The notes below the pieces were generated by a model that saw nothing but the letters and a program-made list of their open reading frames with translations, did no database searches and was not told the DNA's origin. Positions 24,994 to 34,094 of a stretch of DNA of 64,000 nucleotides are shown in pieces; position 1 is the stretch's first letter; each line of letters opens with the position of its first letter. The translations under genes and the position numbers were made by a program. The stretch is from DATKBT01 sp035546295 (lineage in GTDB: Bacteria; Acidobacteriota; Thermoanaerobaculia; Multivoradales; Multivoraceae), in contig DATKBT010000125.1 of assembly GCA_035546295.1 (NCBI GenBank), positions 310,001-374,000 on the forward strand, read 5' to 3'.

Positions 24994-27213
24994 ATGAGCA
25001 GCCTCTGGTCCAGATTCGTTCGCGACTACCAGTCCGCCGGCGACGAGTACTATCGTGAGGGGAAGCTGAATCGGGCCGCCGAGATGTACGCGCGCGCCGG
25101 CAACTGGCTGGAGGCGGCGAAGGCGTCGTGCCGGGCCGAACAGCTCGATCGCGCGCTCGAGTATCTGGACAAGGGAGAGGATCACGAGGCCGCGGGCGAT
25201 CTCCTCGCTGCGCAAGGCGCGGAGCGCGAGGCGGTGCGCTACTACGAGCGCGCGGGCGCGTTCTGGAAGGCGGGCGAGGTCGCGCTGCGCACCAAGCAGC
25301 CGCTGCGGGCGGCGGCGCTGTTCGAGAGGAGCGGGGGGTTCTCGCGGGCCGCCGAGTGCTACGAGCAGAGCGGCGATCTCGATTCGGCGATCCGCGCGTG
25401 GGCTGGCGAGTCGGACAAGCTGGAGAAGGCGGGAGAGGTCACGGACGCGCGACGGATCGACGGCCACCGAGCGCTGCTGCTGGCCCGGGTCGGGCGGCCG
25501 GCCGAGGCTGCGCAGCTCTGCGAGCAGCTGAACCAGCGGGCGCAGGCCGCCGAGATGTGGGTGCGGGCGGGCAAGCTCGAGGTGGCGATCGAGCGTTTCC
25601 TCGAGGCCGGGGAGGCGCGGCGGGCGGCGGCGTTGCTCGATCGCGTGCCCTCGCTCGAGCCCGCGCTGAGGGCGCGGGTGCTGTCGGAGTCGGCGCGTCA
25701 TCGCGAGGCTGCCGAGATCTACCTGGAGCTCGGCCTCCTCGACGACGCCGCCGAAGCCCTGGAGGCGGCGGGAGACTGGCTGCAATCGGCAGAGCTGAGA
25801 CGGCGCAACGGCGATCTATCGCCCGCGGCCGACCTCTACTTCCGCGCCGGCGCCTACGCGACCGCCGCCGAGTGCTTCGCCGAGATCGGGGTGCTCGATC
25901 GTGCCGGCGAGGCCTACGCCCGCTCAGGCCGGCCCGATCGCGCGGCGAGCTGCTATCTCGCCGTCGGCCGGGCGCTCGACGCCGCCCACATGTTCCTGGC
26001 GGCCGAGGACCAGGACTCGGCAGCGAGCGCGCTGCGCGCCATCGAGGCGGACGACCCCGACTACCGGACCGCGACGCTGATGCTGGCGCCGCTCCTGATC
26101 CGGGCCGGCGAGGGGGGAGCCGCGCTCGACCGGCTCGACCTGGTGCCCGGCGACGAGGCCACCGACGAGGAGGTCCTCGACATCAGCTACTGGCGTGCCC
26201 GCGCGCTCGAGCTCCTCGGAGAGCTCGAGGCGGCCTGCAGCGAGCTCGACACCGTGGTCCGACGAGCGCGCGATCATCGCGACGCGGCGAAGCGGGTCCT
26301 CAAGATCCGGACGATGCTCGGCCACCGCCGCGAGGGCGCCCGGCGATCGGTGGCGGGAGCGCTCGAGCCGGGATACCTGCTCCAGGGGCGCTACGAGATC
26401 CAGGACGAGATTGGCCGGGGCGGCATGAGCCGGGTCTACCGCGCACTCGATACCCAGCTCGGCGAGCGCCTCGCGGTCAAGGTGCTCTACCCGACGGCGA
26501 TCGACGCCGAGAAGGCCGAAGGCCGGATGGTCAACGAGGTCCAGCTCTGCCGTCGGATCACCCATCCCAACGTCGTCCGCATCTACGACTTCGGTCGCTT
26601 CGAGTGCGGCCTGTTCGTGACCATGGAGCTGCTCGACGGGATGACCCTCGCCGATCTGCTCGCGGTCGAGGGGCGGCTGCCGATCAAGCAAGTCCATCCG
26701 CTGCTGGAGGAGGTGCTCGAGGGGCTCGCGGCCGCCCATCGGCACCGGGTGGTCCACCGCGATCTCAAGCCGGCCAACATCGCAGTGACGCCGTCGTGCG
26801 CGAAGATCATGGACTTCGGCATCGCGTGCCTCGAGGACGGCGACAGCTCGCTGACCCGGACCGGCCAGGTGGTCGGCTCTCCGATGTACATGTCACCGGA
26901 GCAGATCCAGGGCTTCGATCTCGACGGCCGCTCGGACCTCTACTCCTTCGGCGTGCTGGCCTTCACCCTGCTCGCCGGACACGAGCCGTTCCGGGCGTCG
27001 ACGCCCACGGCGGTCTCGCTCAAGCACCTGCAGGAGCCTCCTCCCGATTTGCGGGTGATCCGGCCGGACCTGGACGAGGGCTGGCACCGGTTCGTGACCA
27101 GGCTGCTCGAGAAGGACCGCAGCTTCCGCTTCGACACGGCCGAGGAGGTGCTCGCGGAGTTGCGGACGCTGCCGGTCGGGGTGCGCGGCGCTGCCCCGCG
27201 TTCGGGGGTTTGA
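24994..27213 (+). CDS. TPR-like solenoid fused to a C-terminal Ser/Thr protein kinase
   Basis: Residues about 15-440 are short helical repeats of the form RAAEMYARAGNWLEAAKASCRA, in at least ten copies. They resemble the alpha-solenoids of IFT and clathrin-adaptor proteins more than classical TPR. Residues about 465-735 form a Hanks kinase: glycine loop IGRGGMS (474-), Lys496 in AVKVL, HRDLKPAN (catalytic Asp590), DFG (Asp607) and MSPEQ. No membrane helix is visible, so it is cytosolic. Bacterial kinases normally place the kinase first, so this order is inverted. ATG 24994 was preferred over GTG 24979. 739 aa. Confidence 0.9.
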   Translation: MSSLWSRFVRDYQSAGDEYYREGKLNRAAEMYARAGNWLEAAKASCRAEQLDRALEYLDKGEDHEAAGDLLAAQGAEREAVRYYERAGAFWKAGEVALRTKQPLRAAALFERSGGFSRAAECYEQSGDLDSAIRAWAGESDKLEKAGEVTDARRIDGHRALLLARVGRPAEAAQLCEQLNQRAQAAEMWVRAGKLEVAIERFLEAGEARRAAALLDRVPSLEPALRARVLSESARHREAAEIYLELGLLDDAAEALEAAGDWLQSAELRRRNGDLSPAADLYFRAGAYATAAECFAEIGVLDRAGEAYARSGRPDRAASCYLAVGRALDAAHMFLAAEDQDSAASALRAIEADDPDYRTATLMLAPLLIRAGEGGAALDRLDLVPGDEATDEEVLDISYWRARALELLGELEAACSELDTVVRRARDHRDAAKRVLKIRTMLGHRREGARRSVAGALEPGYLLQGRYEIQDEIGRGGMSRVYRALDTQLGERLAVKVLYPTAIDAEKAEGRMVNEVQLCRRITHPNVVRIYDFGRFECGLFVTMELLDGMTLADLLAVEGRLPIKQVHPLLEEVLEGLAAAHRHRVVHRDLKPANIAVTPSCAKIMDFGIACLEDGDSSLTRTGQVVGSPMYMSPEQIQGFDLDGRSDLYSFGVLAFTLLAGHEPFRASTPTAVSLKHLQEPPPDLRVIRPDLDEGWHRFVTRLLEKDRSFRFDTAEEVLAELRTLPVGVRGAAPRSGV

Positions 27214-27296
27214 GCGACCGGCGCCGTCGCCGGCAACGGGCTGGTATGGTCGCCCGGTGTTCCGCGCTCGGGCCCAGTGGATCGAGGAAACCGTCG

Positions 27297-28301
27297 ATGT
27301 CGAAGAAGGTTCGCGTGCTCTCGGGCATCCAGCCCACCGGCAACCTCCACCTCGGGAACTACCTGGGCGCCATCCGGCACTGGGTCGAGGGGCAGGACGA
27401 GCGTGAAAACTTCATCTGTGTCGTCGACCTCCACGCGATCACCGTGCCCCAGGAACCCGCTTCGCTGCGAGCGCACACGCGGGCTCTGACCGCGCTGCTG
27501 TTCGCGGCCGGCATCGATCCCGAGCGCACCTGCCTCTTCGTCCAGAGCCACGTTCGCGCACACTGCGAGGCCGCCTGGATCCTCAGCTGCGTGACTCCGC
27601 TCGGCTGGCTCGAGCGGATGACCCAGTACAAGACCAAGGCCGGCCGCCAGGAGAGCGTGAGCACCGGCCTGCTGACCTATCCCGTGCTGCAAGCAGCCGA
27701 CATCCTCCTCTACGACGCCGATCGGGTTCCCGTCGGCCACGATCAGAAGCAGCACGTCGAGCTGGCGCGCGATGTCGCCCAGCGCTTCAACCACCTCTAC
27801 GGCGAGACCTTCGTCGTTCCCGAGCCGGCGATCCCGGAGGTCGGCGCGCGCATCATGGGGCTCGACGATCCGACCGCCAAGATGAGCAAGAGCGATGCCT
27901 CGGTGCGGGGGCACGCCGTGCTGCTCAGCGACAGCGACGACGACATCCGGCGCGCCATCAAGCGGGCCGTCACCGACTCCGGGCGCGAGATCCAGTTCAG
28001 CGACGAGCCCGAGCGCGCCGGCGTCAACAACCTCCTGACCATCTACCAGTCGATCACGGGCACGGACCGCGCCCAGGTCGAGGCGGACTTCGCCGACGCC
28101 CGCGGCTACGGCGATCTCAAGGACCGGGTCGCCGACGTCGTCGTCGAACGGATCGCGCCGATCCGCGATCGCTACCTCGAGCTGGAGGCCGACCCGGAGG
28201 CGCTCGACGCGCTGCTGGCGCGCGGCGCCGATCGCGCGCGATCGGTCGCCGAGGCCAAGATCCGAGAAGTCAAGGAGCGGGTGGGCTTCCTGCTGTGCTG
28301 A
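27297..28301 (+). CDS. trpS: Tryptophanyl-tRNA synthetase
   Basis: TrpRS charges tRNA-Trp. The 334-aa class I enzyme has the HIGH-like GNLHLGNYLGAI (about residue 17), the tryptophan pocket region (LLTYPVLQAADILLYDADRVPVGHDQKQHVELARDVA) and KMSKS in AKMSKSD. Length is typical. ATG 27297 is preceded by GAGGAAA. A -10-like TATGGT at 27244-27249 would give a leader of about 40 nt. The stop overlaps the start of the following lipoprotein gene. Confidence 0.97.
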   Translation: MSKKVRVLSGIQPTGNLHLGNYLGAIRHWVEGQDERENFICVVDLHAITVPQEPASLRAHTRALTALLFAAGIDPERTCLFVQSHVRAHCEAAWILSCVTPLGWLERMTQYKTKAGRQESVSTGLLTYPVLQAADILLYDADRVPVGHDQKQHVELARDVAQRFNHLYGETFVVPEPAIPEVGARIMGLDDPTAKMSKSDASVRGHAVLLSDSDDDIRRAIKRAVTDSGREIQFSDEPERAGVNNLLTIYQSITGTDRAQVEADFADARGYGDLKDRVADVVVERIAPIRDRYLELEADPEALDALLARGADRARSVAEAKIREVKERVGFLLC

Positions 28302-29674
28302 GCACCGTCGGCCAGCGGCGATGGAGCGCGACGCTGGTCGTCCCGGCGGCTCTCGCCGTGCTGGTGGCCGTGCTGTCCGCCTTCTCCTGCCGTCCGGCCG
28401 GCGACCGCGGGGGCTCGGACCTGGAGCCCGCGCCGGGCGGGCCGATCCTGATGATCACCCTCGAGGGGCTGCGCGCCGACGTGGTCGGAGCCCTCGGCGG
28501 GCTTCCCGGGCTCACCCCCGCCGTCGACGCGCTGGCAGCCGAAGCCGACTGGTTCGGTTCGGCGGTGTCCGCGTCGAGCGCGAGCGCGCCCGCCATGGTC
28601 AGCCTGCTCACCGGTCTGCGCCCCCACGATCATCGGGCCTGGAACGCGGCGGCGCCGCTGCGGGCCCAGATCGAGACCCTGCCCGAGGCACTGCGCGCCC
28701 GCGGGTACGCGACTCGCGCCTATCTGTCGAGCGAGTGGCTGCGGGCGTCCCCGAGCTTCTTGCAGGGCTTCGACGAGGTGCAGCCCCTCGCCATCGTCCG
28801 CGCGGCCGAACGCGACCTGCGAGCTGCGGCCGGAGCGCCGGCGCTGGTCCTCGTCGAGATCGCGGCGCCCGCTCCTCCGTACCGTCTGTACCCGGCGCTG
28901 CTGCCGCGCCTGGAGGCGCTCGGCGACCGGGTGGCCCGTGACGACTTGCCGGAGCGCTTGGGACTGGGAGAGGTCCGGGAGCTCGCTCGCAGCGCTCAGG
29001 AGCTGGGGACGGACGAGCTCGGCACCTGGTGGGCGATGTACTGCCTCAACGTCGCCCGTGCCGACCAGCGGGTCGGCCAGCTCCTGGATGCCCTGCGTGA
29101 GAGCGGCGCCTGGGACCGCTCGACCGTGGTGGTGACGTCGCTGCGGGGCGAGCCGCTCGGTGACGACATCGGCGACGGCCTGCGCCGCCGGCTCATCGAG
29201 GTGCCCCTGATCGTCAAGCTGCCGGCGGGAGCCGGCGCGCTGGGTTCGCTTCCGGCGCCCGGCTCCCTGCTCGAGACCACCTCCTTGTGGGCGACCCTGG
29301 TCGAGCTCGCGGGCGGCTCGCGGCCTCCCGGCGTGACGCCGGGATGGTTCGAGGGTCCTGGCGGTCTGCGCGGAGCGGGGGCCTGGTCGGAGCGCCGGAC
29401 ACCGGCCGGGCGCCTGCAGGTCTCGTGGATCTCGGGCGACGAGCAGGTGCTCCTCGAGCTCGATCGCTCGCAGAGGAGGGTCGTCGGCGAGGTGTGGAGG
29501 TGGCTGCCGGACGGAGGAGAGCGGCTCTCCGACCGTGCGAGCGCGAACGAGGCTCTCCAGGCCGAGACGCTGCGCCGTTGGCGCCTCCTGGCGCAGAGCG
29601 CGGGGCAGTCTCCGATCGAGTCGCTCGAACGCGCCCCGCGACCCCGGGCCTCGAGCCGCGGTCAGGACAGCTAA
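28295..29674 (+). CDS. Sulfatase/alkaline-phosphatase-fold lipoprotein with degraded active site
   Basis: The 459-aa product has a hydrophobic signal ending SAFSC (possible lipobox, Cys32) and the fold hallmarks of sulfatases: ILMITLEGLRADVVG, TPAVDALAAEA, SLLTGLRP. The catalytic pieces are off-consensus. The formylglycine box C/S-x-P-S-R reads S97-A-P-A-M101, the first metal Asp is Glu57, and the metal motif SDHGE reads TSLRGE. It is therefore probably not an active sulfatase and may be a binding or scaffold protein in the envelope. GTG 28295 overlaps the trpS stop. Confidence 0.7.
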   Translation: MLSTVGQRRWSATLVVPAALAVLVAVLSAFSCRPAGDRGGSDLEPAPGGPILMITLEGLRADVVGALGGLPGLTPAVDALAAEADWFGSAVSASSASAPAMVSLLTGLRPHDHRAWNAAAPLRAQIETLPEALRARGYATRAYLSSEWLRASPSFLQGFDEVQPLAIVRAAERDLRAAAGAPALVLVEIAAPAPPYRLYPALLPRLEALGDRVARDDLPERLGLGEVRELARSAQELGTDELGTWWAMYCLNVARADQRVGQLLDALRESGAWDRSTVVVTSLRGEPLGDDIGDGLRRRLIEVPLIVKLPAGAGALGSLPAPGSLLETTSLWATLVELAGGSRPPGVTPGWFEGPGGLRGAGAWSERRTPAGRLQVSWISGDEQVLLELDRSQRRVVGEVWRWLPDGGERLSDRASANEALQAETLRRWRLLAQSAGQSPIESLERAPRPRASSRGQDS

Positions 29675-29696
29675 GCCTCTTGCGGTCGGACCCGCT

Positions 29697-30143
29697 CTAG
29701 TTCCCTCGCGCCCGGTGCTTGGCGCCGATGAACTGGCCGTGGGGGACGTGCAGGAGGGCCGCCACCTTGCGCACCAGGTGCTCCTCCTGGGGGTGGATCG
29801 CGCCATCGGAGTAGGCGACCTGCCAGAGGAGCTCGACCACCTCGACCTTCTGCTCGAGCTCGAGCTCGCGGTGCAAGACCTCGGTGAAGTCGTAGAGCGA
29901 GACCGCTTCGGCGGCCTCGCGCCGGCCGTCCTCGATCAGCTCCGCCGCCTCCTCGGCCTCGAGGTCGAGGAAGCGTCGGACCCCTTCGCGCAGCTCGTCC
30001 TGCTCGGCGGGATGCTGGGAGAAGTCGGCGGCCGCCATCCTCTGCAGCAGTGCGGCGACGGCGACGCGCACCTGGCGGTGGGGATCGTCCTCGGCGGATG
30101 CGCTCTCGGCGTCGGCGAGCAGCTCACGCACGAATCGCAGCAA
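29697..30143 (-). CDS. TerB-like (tellurite-resistance/DjlA N-terminal fold) protein
   Basis: The ~148-aa all-helical protein has a TerB/COG4103 pattern: QVRVAVAALLQRMAAADFSQHPAEQDEL in the first half, then YDFTEVLHRELELEQKVEVVELLWQVAYSDGAIHPQEEHLVRKVAALLHV. The acidic helix-turn repeats are typical of metal-binding TerB domains. The start is uncertain: TTG 30143, 22 bases after the FmdB-like gene, or a GTG four codons later. Function unknown. Convergent with the sulfatase-like gene. Confidence 0.75.
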   Translation of the reverse strand: MLRFVRELLADAESASAEDDPHRQVRVAVAALLQRMAAADFSQHPAEQDELREGVRRFLDLEAEEAAELIEDGRREAAEAVSLYDFTEVLHRELELEQKVEVVELLWQVAYSDGAIHPQEEHLVRKVAALLHVPHGQFIGAKHRARGN

Positions 30144-30165
30144 CGCCAGACTCCGGATCGCTAAG

Positions 30166-30672
30166 CTAGAGGAAGTGCAGGGTGTCGTCGACCCTGGGTT
30201 TGCGCGACCGCCTCAGCGCGGTGCGCTTCATCTGGAAGAGCTCGTCGAGGGAGTCATCGCCCGCGTCCTCGAGCTCTTGCTCGATGGTCTCGGGATCCTC
30301 CCCGGCCTCCATCCTGCGGATCGCGTCCTCCATCTTCGCCCCGAGCTCCAGCCCGGTCATCTCTCCGAACTTGCGGAAGAAGTGGCCGAGCGCCCGCGGG
30401 TCCTCGGTGTCGCCCATTCGCTCCATCTCGCTAGCCAGGCTGTCCATCGCGCCCTCGAGCCGGTTCTCGTCGATTCCGGCGAAGGGATCGTCCTCGTCGC
30501 CCGCGTCGTCGTCGCCGCCGCCGGGCTTGACCATGGCGAACGTCGAGGGGCGACGATCGAGCTGCGGCCGGCCGCACTCGGGGCAGTCGGGCTTGCGGCG
30601 CACCTTGGAAGAGTCCGCGAAGAAGGAGTAGAGGGTGTGACAGTCCGGGCAATAGAACTCGTAGATCGGCAT
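30166..30672 (-). CDS. FmdB-like zinc-ribbon regulatory protein
   Basis: The 168-aa product begins with the FmdB/CxxC-CxxC zinc ribbon: MPIYEFYCPDCHTLYSFFADS, then CPECGRP. An acidic linker (GGGDDDAGDEDD) and a long helical tail follow. FmdB proteins are small, probably regulatory zinc-ribbon proteins; the helical extension is unusual for the ~80-aa family. ATG 30672 is preceded by GAAGGA, and TAGAAT (minus strand, 30699-30704) is a good -10. It forms a two-gene unit with the TerB-like gene. Confidence 0.85.
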   Translation of the reverse strand: MPIYEFYCPDCHTLYSFFADSSKVRRKPDCPECGRPQLDRRPSTFAMVKPGGGDDDAGDEDDPFAGIDENRLEGAMDSLASEMERMGDTEDPRALGHFFRKFGEMTGLELGAKMEDAIRRMEAGEDPETIEQELEDAGDDSLDELFQMKRTALRRSRKPRVDDTLHFL

Positions 30673-30698
30673 GGCGTCGTTCCTTCGAACCGGGAGAC

Positions 30699-30704
30699 AT
30701 TCTA
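30699..30704 (-). promoter_or_regulatory. -10 element TAGAAT of the fmdB-terB unit
   Basis: Minus-strand TAGAAT, 26 bases before the ATG, leaving a short leader with GAAGGA as ribosome site. It lies back to back with the yhhQ-like -10. Confidence 0.4.
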
Positions 30705-30729
30705 ACGGGGTCGGACCGCGGCGCATTGC

Positions 30730-30735
30730 TATCCT
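30730..30735 (+). promoter_or_regulatory. -10 element of the yhhQ-like gene (gcTATCCT)
   Basis: TATCCT preceded by gc, 9 nt before the ATG and with no Shine-Dalgarno between; suggests a leaderless transcript. Confidence 0.45.
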
Positions 30736-30744
30736 GCGCGCCGG

Positions 30745-31521
30745 ATGAACACCAGCCTGTTCTCTCCTCCCCGGGTGCGCCAGCGGGCATCCGCGAGCGT
30801 CGTCGAGGTCCGCCGGGAGCGCGTCTTCCTGGTGCTCGCCGGGCTGTTCCTCGGCTCGATGACGATGCTCAACATCTTCGGGGTGACGCGCTTCCTGGAT
30901 CTCAGCTTCGAGGCCTTCGGCCGGACGATCCCGATGCCGCTCGCGGTGGGGGTCCTACCGTACCCGTTGACTTTTCTGTGCACCGACTTCATCTCTGAGC
31001 TCTACGGCAAGGCACGCGCCAACCTGCTGGTGTGGGTCGGGCTGCTGGTCAACGTCTGGCTGGCCGTGATCCTGTGGCTGGGCGGCGCGCTGCCGGGCTT
31101 CGACCAGCCGGTCGCGGGTCCGGACGGCAGGCTCCCCCTGTTCTTCGAGATCCGGATGCTCACGCTCGGTAGCGTGACGGCCTCGATGCTGGCCTACCTG
31201 GCGGCGCAGCTCTGCGACGTCCACCTGTTCCACTTCTGGCGGCGTCTCACCAAGGGTCGCCACCTGTGGCTTCGCAACAACGGCTCGACCCTGGTCAGCC
31301 AGCTCGTCGACACCTTCGCCGTGATCACCATCACGCACTTCTGGGCGGGGGCGATTCCGGTCGATCGCGAGCTCGCGATCTGGCCGCAGTTGTGGGTGTT
31401 CATCGGCACCGGCTACGTGTTCAAGGTGGCGGCGGCGCTCGTCGACACGATTCCCTTCTACCTCGGCACCGCCTGGCTCAGCCGCTACCTCGCGATCGAT
31501 CCGAACGCGGAGCACCCCTGA
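30745..31521 (+). CDS. Queuosine precursor transporter, YhhQ/VUT family
   Basis: The 258-aa inner-membrane protein has about six helices and the family hallmarks VGVLPYPLTFLCTDFISELYGKARA and LRNNGSTLVSQLVDTFAVITITHFW. E. coli YhhQ imports queuine precursors (preQ0/preQ1). The same role is likely here, supplying tRNA queuosine synthesis. ATG 30745 sits 9 nt after a -10-like element. The DAHP synthase gene follows 57 bases later. Confidence 0.9.
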   Translation: MNTSLFSPPRVRQRASASVVEVRRERVFLVLAGLFLGSMTMLNIFGVTRFLDLSFEAFGRTIPMPLAVGVLPYPLTFLCTDFISELYGKARANLLVWVGLLVNVWLAVILWLGGALPGFDQPVAGPDGRLPLFFEIRMLTLGSVTASMLAYLAAQLCDVHLFHFWRRLTKGRHLWLRNNGSTLVSQLVDTFAVITITHFWAGAIPVDRELAIWPQLWVFIGTGYVFKVAAALVDTIPFYLGTAWLSRYLAIDPNAEHP

Positions 31522-31578
31522 CCACGGTGCTCGCGCTGATGGGAGGCTGTTAGGATCGACCGCCTCCGAGGTCAACAA

Positions 31579-32940
31579 ATGATTGATCCCCAGGGACTTG
31601 TATCGATGGAATGGACGCCGACGAGCTGGCGGCGGCGGGAGGCCCGGCAGCTTCCGCGATACCGCCGGGCCGACGAGGTCGAGCGCGTGATGCGGGAGCT
31701 GTCCAGCCTGCCGCCGCTGGTGACCTCCTGGGAGATCGAGACCCTGAAGGAGCAGCTCGCGCAGGCGGCCTGCGGCGAGCGCTTCATGCTGCAGGGGGGC
31801 GACTGCGCGGAGAGCTTCGAGGACTGCACTGCCGAGGTGATCACCAGCAAGCTCAAGATCCTGCTCCAGATGAGCCTGGTGCTGGTCCACACCGGCAAGA
31901 AGCGGGTGGTGCGGGTCGGCCGATTCGCCGGCCAGTACGCCAAGCCGCGCTCCTCCGACGCCGAGACCCGCGACGGCGTCACACTCCCCTCGTACCGTGG
32001 CGACCTGATCAACGCGCTGGCCTTCGACGAGACGTCGCGCGAGCCCGATCCCAGCCGGATGCTCCGCGGCTACAAGCGGGCGGCGCTGACCCTCAATTTC
32101 ATTCGCGGCCTGATCGACGGCGGCTTCGCCGACCTCCACCATCCCGAATACTGGGATCTCGGCTTCGTCGAGCACTCTCCCCACGCCGCCGAGTATCAGC
32201 AGATGGTCAATTCGATCGGCGACTCCCTGCGCTTCATGGAAGCGCTCGCCGGAACCCACGTCGGCGAGATCGAGCGGGTCGACTTCTTCACCTCGCACGA
32301 AGGGCTCCACCTGCCCTACGAGCAGGCCCAGACGCGCAGGGTGCCGCGCCGCACCGGCTGGTACAACCTCTCGACGCACTTCCCCTGGATCGGCATGCGG
32401 ACCGCCGAGTTGGACGGCGCCCACGTCGAGTTCTTCCGTGGGGTGCGCAACCCGATCGGCGTCAAGATCGGGACGTCGATGACGGCCGACTGGCTGAACG
32501 GCCTGCTCGACACCCTGCATCCCGACGACGAGCCCGGACGCTTGACCCTGATCCACCGATTCGGCGCCCAGCAGATCGCCGAGCACCTCCCGGCGCTGAT
32601 CGAGTGCGTGCGGGCCAGCGGCAAGACGGTCCTCTGGTGCTGCGACCCGATGCACGGCAACACGCGCGATACCGGCGCCGGCAGGAAGACGAGGCGGTTC
32701 GAGGATATCCTCAGCGAGCTGCAGCAGGCATTCGAGATCCACGGGGCGCACGGATCGGTGCTCGGCGGGGTCCACTTCGAGCTCACCGGGGAAGACGTGA
32801 CCGAGTGCGTGGGCGGCGCGAGGGGTCTGAGCGAGATCGACCTCGATCGCGCCTACCGCTCGCAGGTGGATCCTCGACTGAACTACGAGCAGGCGCTGGA
32901 GATGGCGATGCAGATGGCGAGACATCTCGCCGAGACCTGA
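31579..32940 (+). CDS. Class II 3-deoxy-7-phosphoheptulonate synthase
   Basis: DAHP synthase condenses PEP and erythrose-4-phosphate, the first step of the shikimate pathway. The 453-aa product is of the plant/mycobacterial class II type: WTPTSWRRREARQLPRYR, FMLQGGDCAESF, VVRVGRFAGQYAKPRS, DGVTLPSYRGDLIN, FFTSHEGLHLPYE and WCCDPMHGNT. ATG 31579 follows GAGG; an ATG at 31606 (MEWTPTSW) is an alternative. TAGGAT at 31551-31556 is a candidate -10. Confidence 0.95.
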   Translation: MIDPQGLVSMEWTPTSWRRREARQLPRYRRADEVERVMRELSSLPPLVTSWEIETLKEQLAQAACGERFMLQGGDCAESFEDCTAEVITSKLKILLQMSLVLVHTGKKRVVRVGRFAGQYAKPRSSDAETRDGVTLPSYRGDLINALAFDETSREPDPSRMLRGYKRAALTLNFIRGLIDGGFADLHHPEYWDLGFVEHSPHAAEYQQMVNSIGDSLRFMEALAGTHVGEIERVDFFTSHEGLHLPYEQAQTRRVPRRTGWYNLSTHFPWIGMRTAELDGAHVEFFRGVRNPIGVKIGTSMTADWLNGLLDTLHPDDEPGRLTLIHRFGAQQIAEHLPALIECVRASGKTVLWCCDPMHGNTRDTGAGRKTRRFEDILSELQQAFEIHGAHGSVLGGVHFELTGEDVTECVGGARGLSEIDLDRAYRSQVDPRLNYEQALEMAMQMARHLAET

Positions 32941-32975
32941 GGACGACCGCTCTCGTCGAGTCGTCGAGCAAGCAC

Positions 32976-34094
32976 ATGTCGGAGGAGATCCAGGGCTTCC
33001 GCTTCCGCGCCAGCACCCGCGTGCCGTACGGCGAGAAGGTGCGGCTGCGCTTCGATCGCAGCGAAGGCTCGCTGGTGACGGTGTGCTCGGATCTCTCGGT
33101 CGAGGGGATGTTCGTCGCCACTCGCGAGGTCAGGCCGTTGGGCACGGTCGTCGAGTTCGAGATCGAGGGGCGGGAGGACGAGATCGCTCGCGGCCTGGGC
33201 GACATCGTCTGGGCCCGCGAGGAGGCGGCCGGACCGGGCCGGTACGCCGGGATGGGCATCCAGTTTCGGTACGTCGATCCGATCAGCCGCCAGCTCATCG
33301 CCGAGATGGTCGCGCGGCGCCGGCGGGAGAAGGAGGCCGAGGAGGCCGAGGACGCCGAGGAGGAGGGAGGAGCCGCGGGGCACTCGATGGAGGTGACGGT
33401 GCCTCCCGGGGTCGAGGTGCCGGTGGATGAGGCGTCTTCGGTTCGCGCGCCGGCCGCGATTCGGCGAACCGAGGACGTCGTCCTCGCCGGCAGGGGGGGG
33501 GAGGCTACCGAGGCTCCAGTGGGACCCGTGGCGCTCGACGGGGAGCAGGTAGATCGGCGACGCCGCGGCTTCCCCTGGATCTGGGCGATCCTCGCACTGC
33601 TGCTGCTGGGTGCGGCGGCCGTCGCCTGGTGGATCTGGTTCTCGGAGCGCCCTTCGGCGGTCCCTCCCATTGCGCGGTCGACGCCGGAGCCGGTCGCGGG
33701 TGATCGCGAGGCCGGCGCAGTCGCGGTCGCGCCGGAGGCGAGCTCTGCGCCGGCCGGCCCGGTCGAGGTCCGCTCGCTCGCCCTGATCGAAGACGGTGGC
33801 GAGACGGCGCTGATCGCCATCGAGCTGACCCGAGTCCCGGAGGGGGACGGCGTGCGGGTGAGCCGGTTGGAGGATCCGCCGCGGGTGCTGGTGCGGATCC
33901 GGGGGGCCGAGCGGGTGCCGCCCGATTCGGAGCTGGCGATCGAGACCGACCTGGTGCGGGGGTTGCGAGCAGCCGTCCACCTCGAGGGAGGCAGCTCTGA
34001 GCTGCACCTGGTGTTCGATCTCGCCGACGAAGGGGCGCGCGCCGCGTCCCGGGTCGAGGGACAGCGCCTGCTGCTGCGCCTCTCGAATGGTTGA
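32976..34094 (+). CDS. PilZ-transmembrane-AMIN protein
   Basis: In this 372-aa membrane protein, residues 8-112 form a cytosolic PilZ domain with both c-di-GMP motifs: RASTR (11-15, RxxxR) and DLSVEG (39-44, DxSxxG). A charged linker (113-197, very Glu-rich) is followed by one membrane helix (200-222). Residues 262-371 form an AMIN-like domain (SLALIEDGGETALIAIEL, LEDPPRVLVRIRGA, ...SELHLVFDL), a fold that binds peptidoglycan or secretin complexes in the periplasm. The gene's end overlaps murJ by 8 bases. A role linking c-di-GMP to cell-wall synthesis is inference. Confidence 0.85.
   Translation: MSEEIQGFRFRASTRVPYGEKVRLRFDRSEGSLVTVCSDLSVEGMFVATREVRPLGTVVEFEIEGREDEIARGLGDIVWAREEAAGPGRYAGMGIQFRYVDPISRQLIAEMVARRRREKEAEEAEDAEEEGGAAGHSMEVTVPPGVEVPVDEASSVRAPAAIRRTEDVVLAGRGGEATEAPVGPVALDGEQVDRRRRGFPWIWAILALLLLGAAAVAWWIWFSERPSAVPPIARSTPEPVAGDREAGAVAVAPEASSAPAGPVEVRSLALIEDGGETALIAIELTRVPEGDGVRVSRLEDPPRVLVRIRGAERVPPDSELAIETDLVRGLRAAVHLEGGSSELHLVFDLADEGARAASRVEGQRLLLRLSNG

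Noticed and set aside
31579..32940. Possible metal riboswitch or leader peptide before DAHP synthase
   Set aside because: The 57-base gap holds only a -10-like TAGGAT and GAGG; no Trp/Phe/Tyr-rich leader or stem pair is visible.
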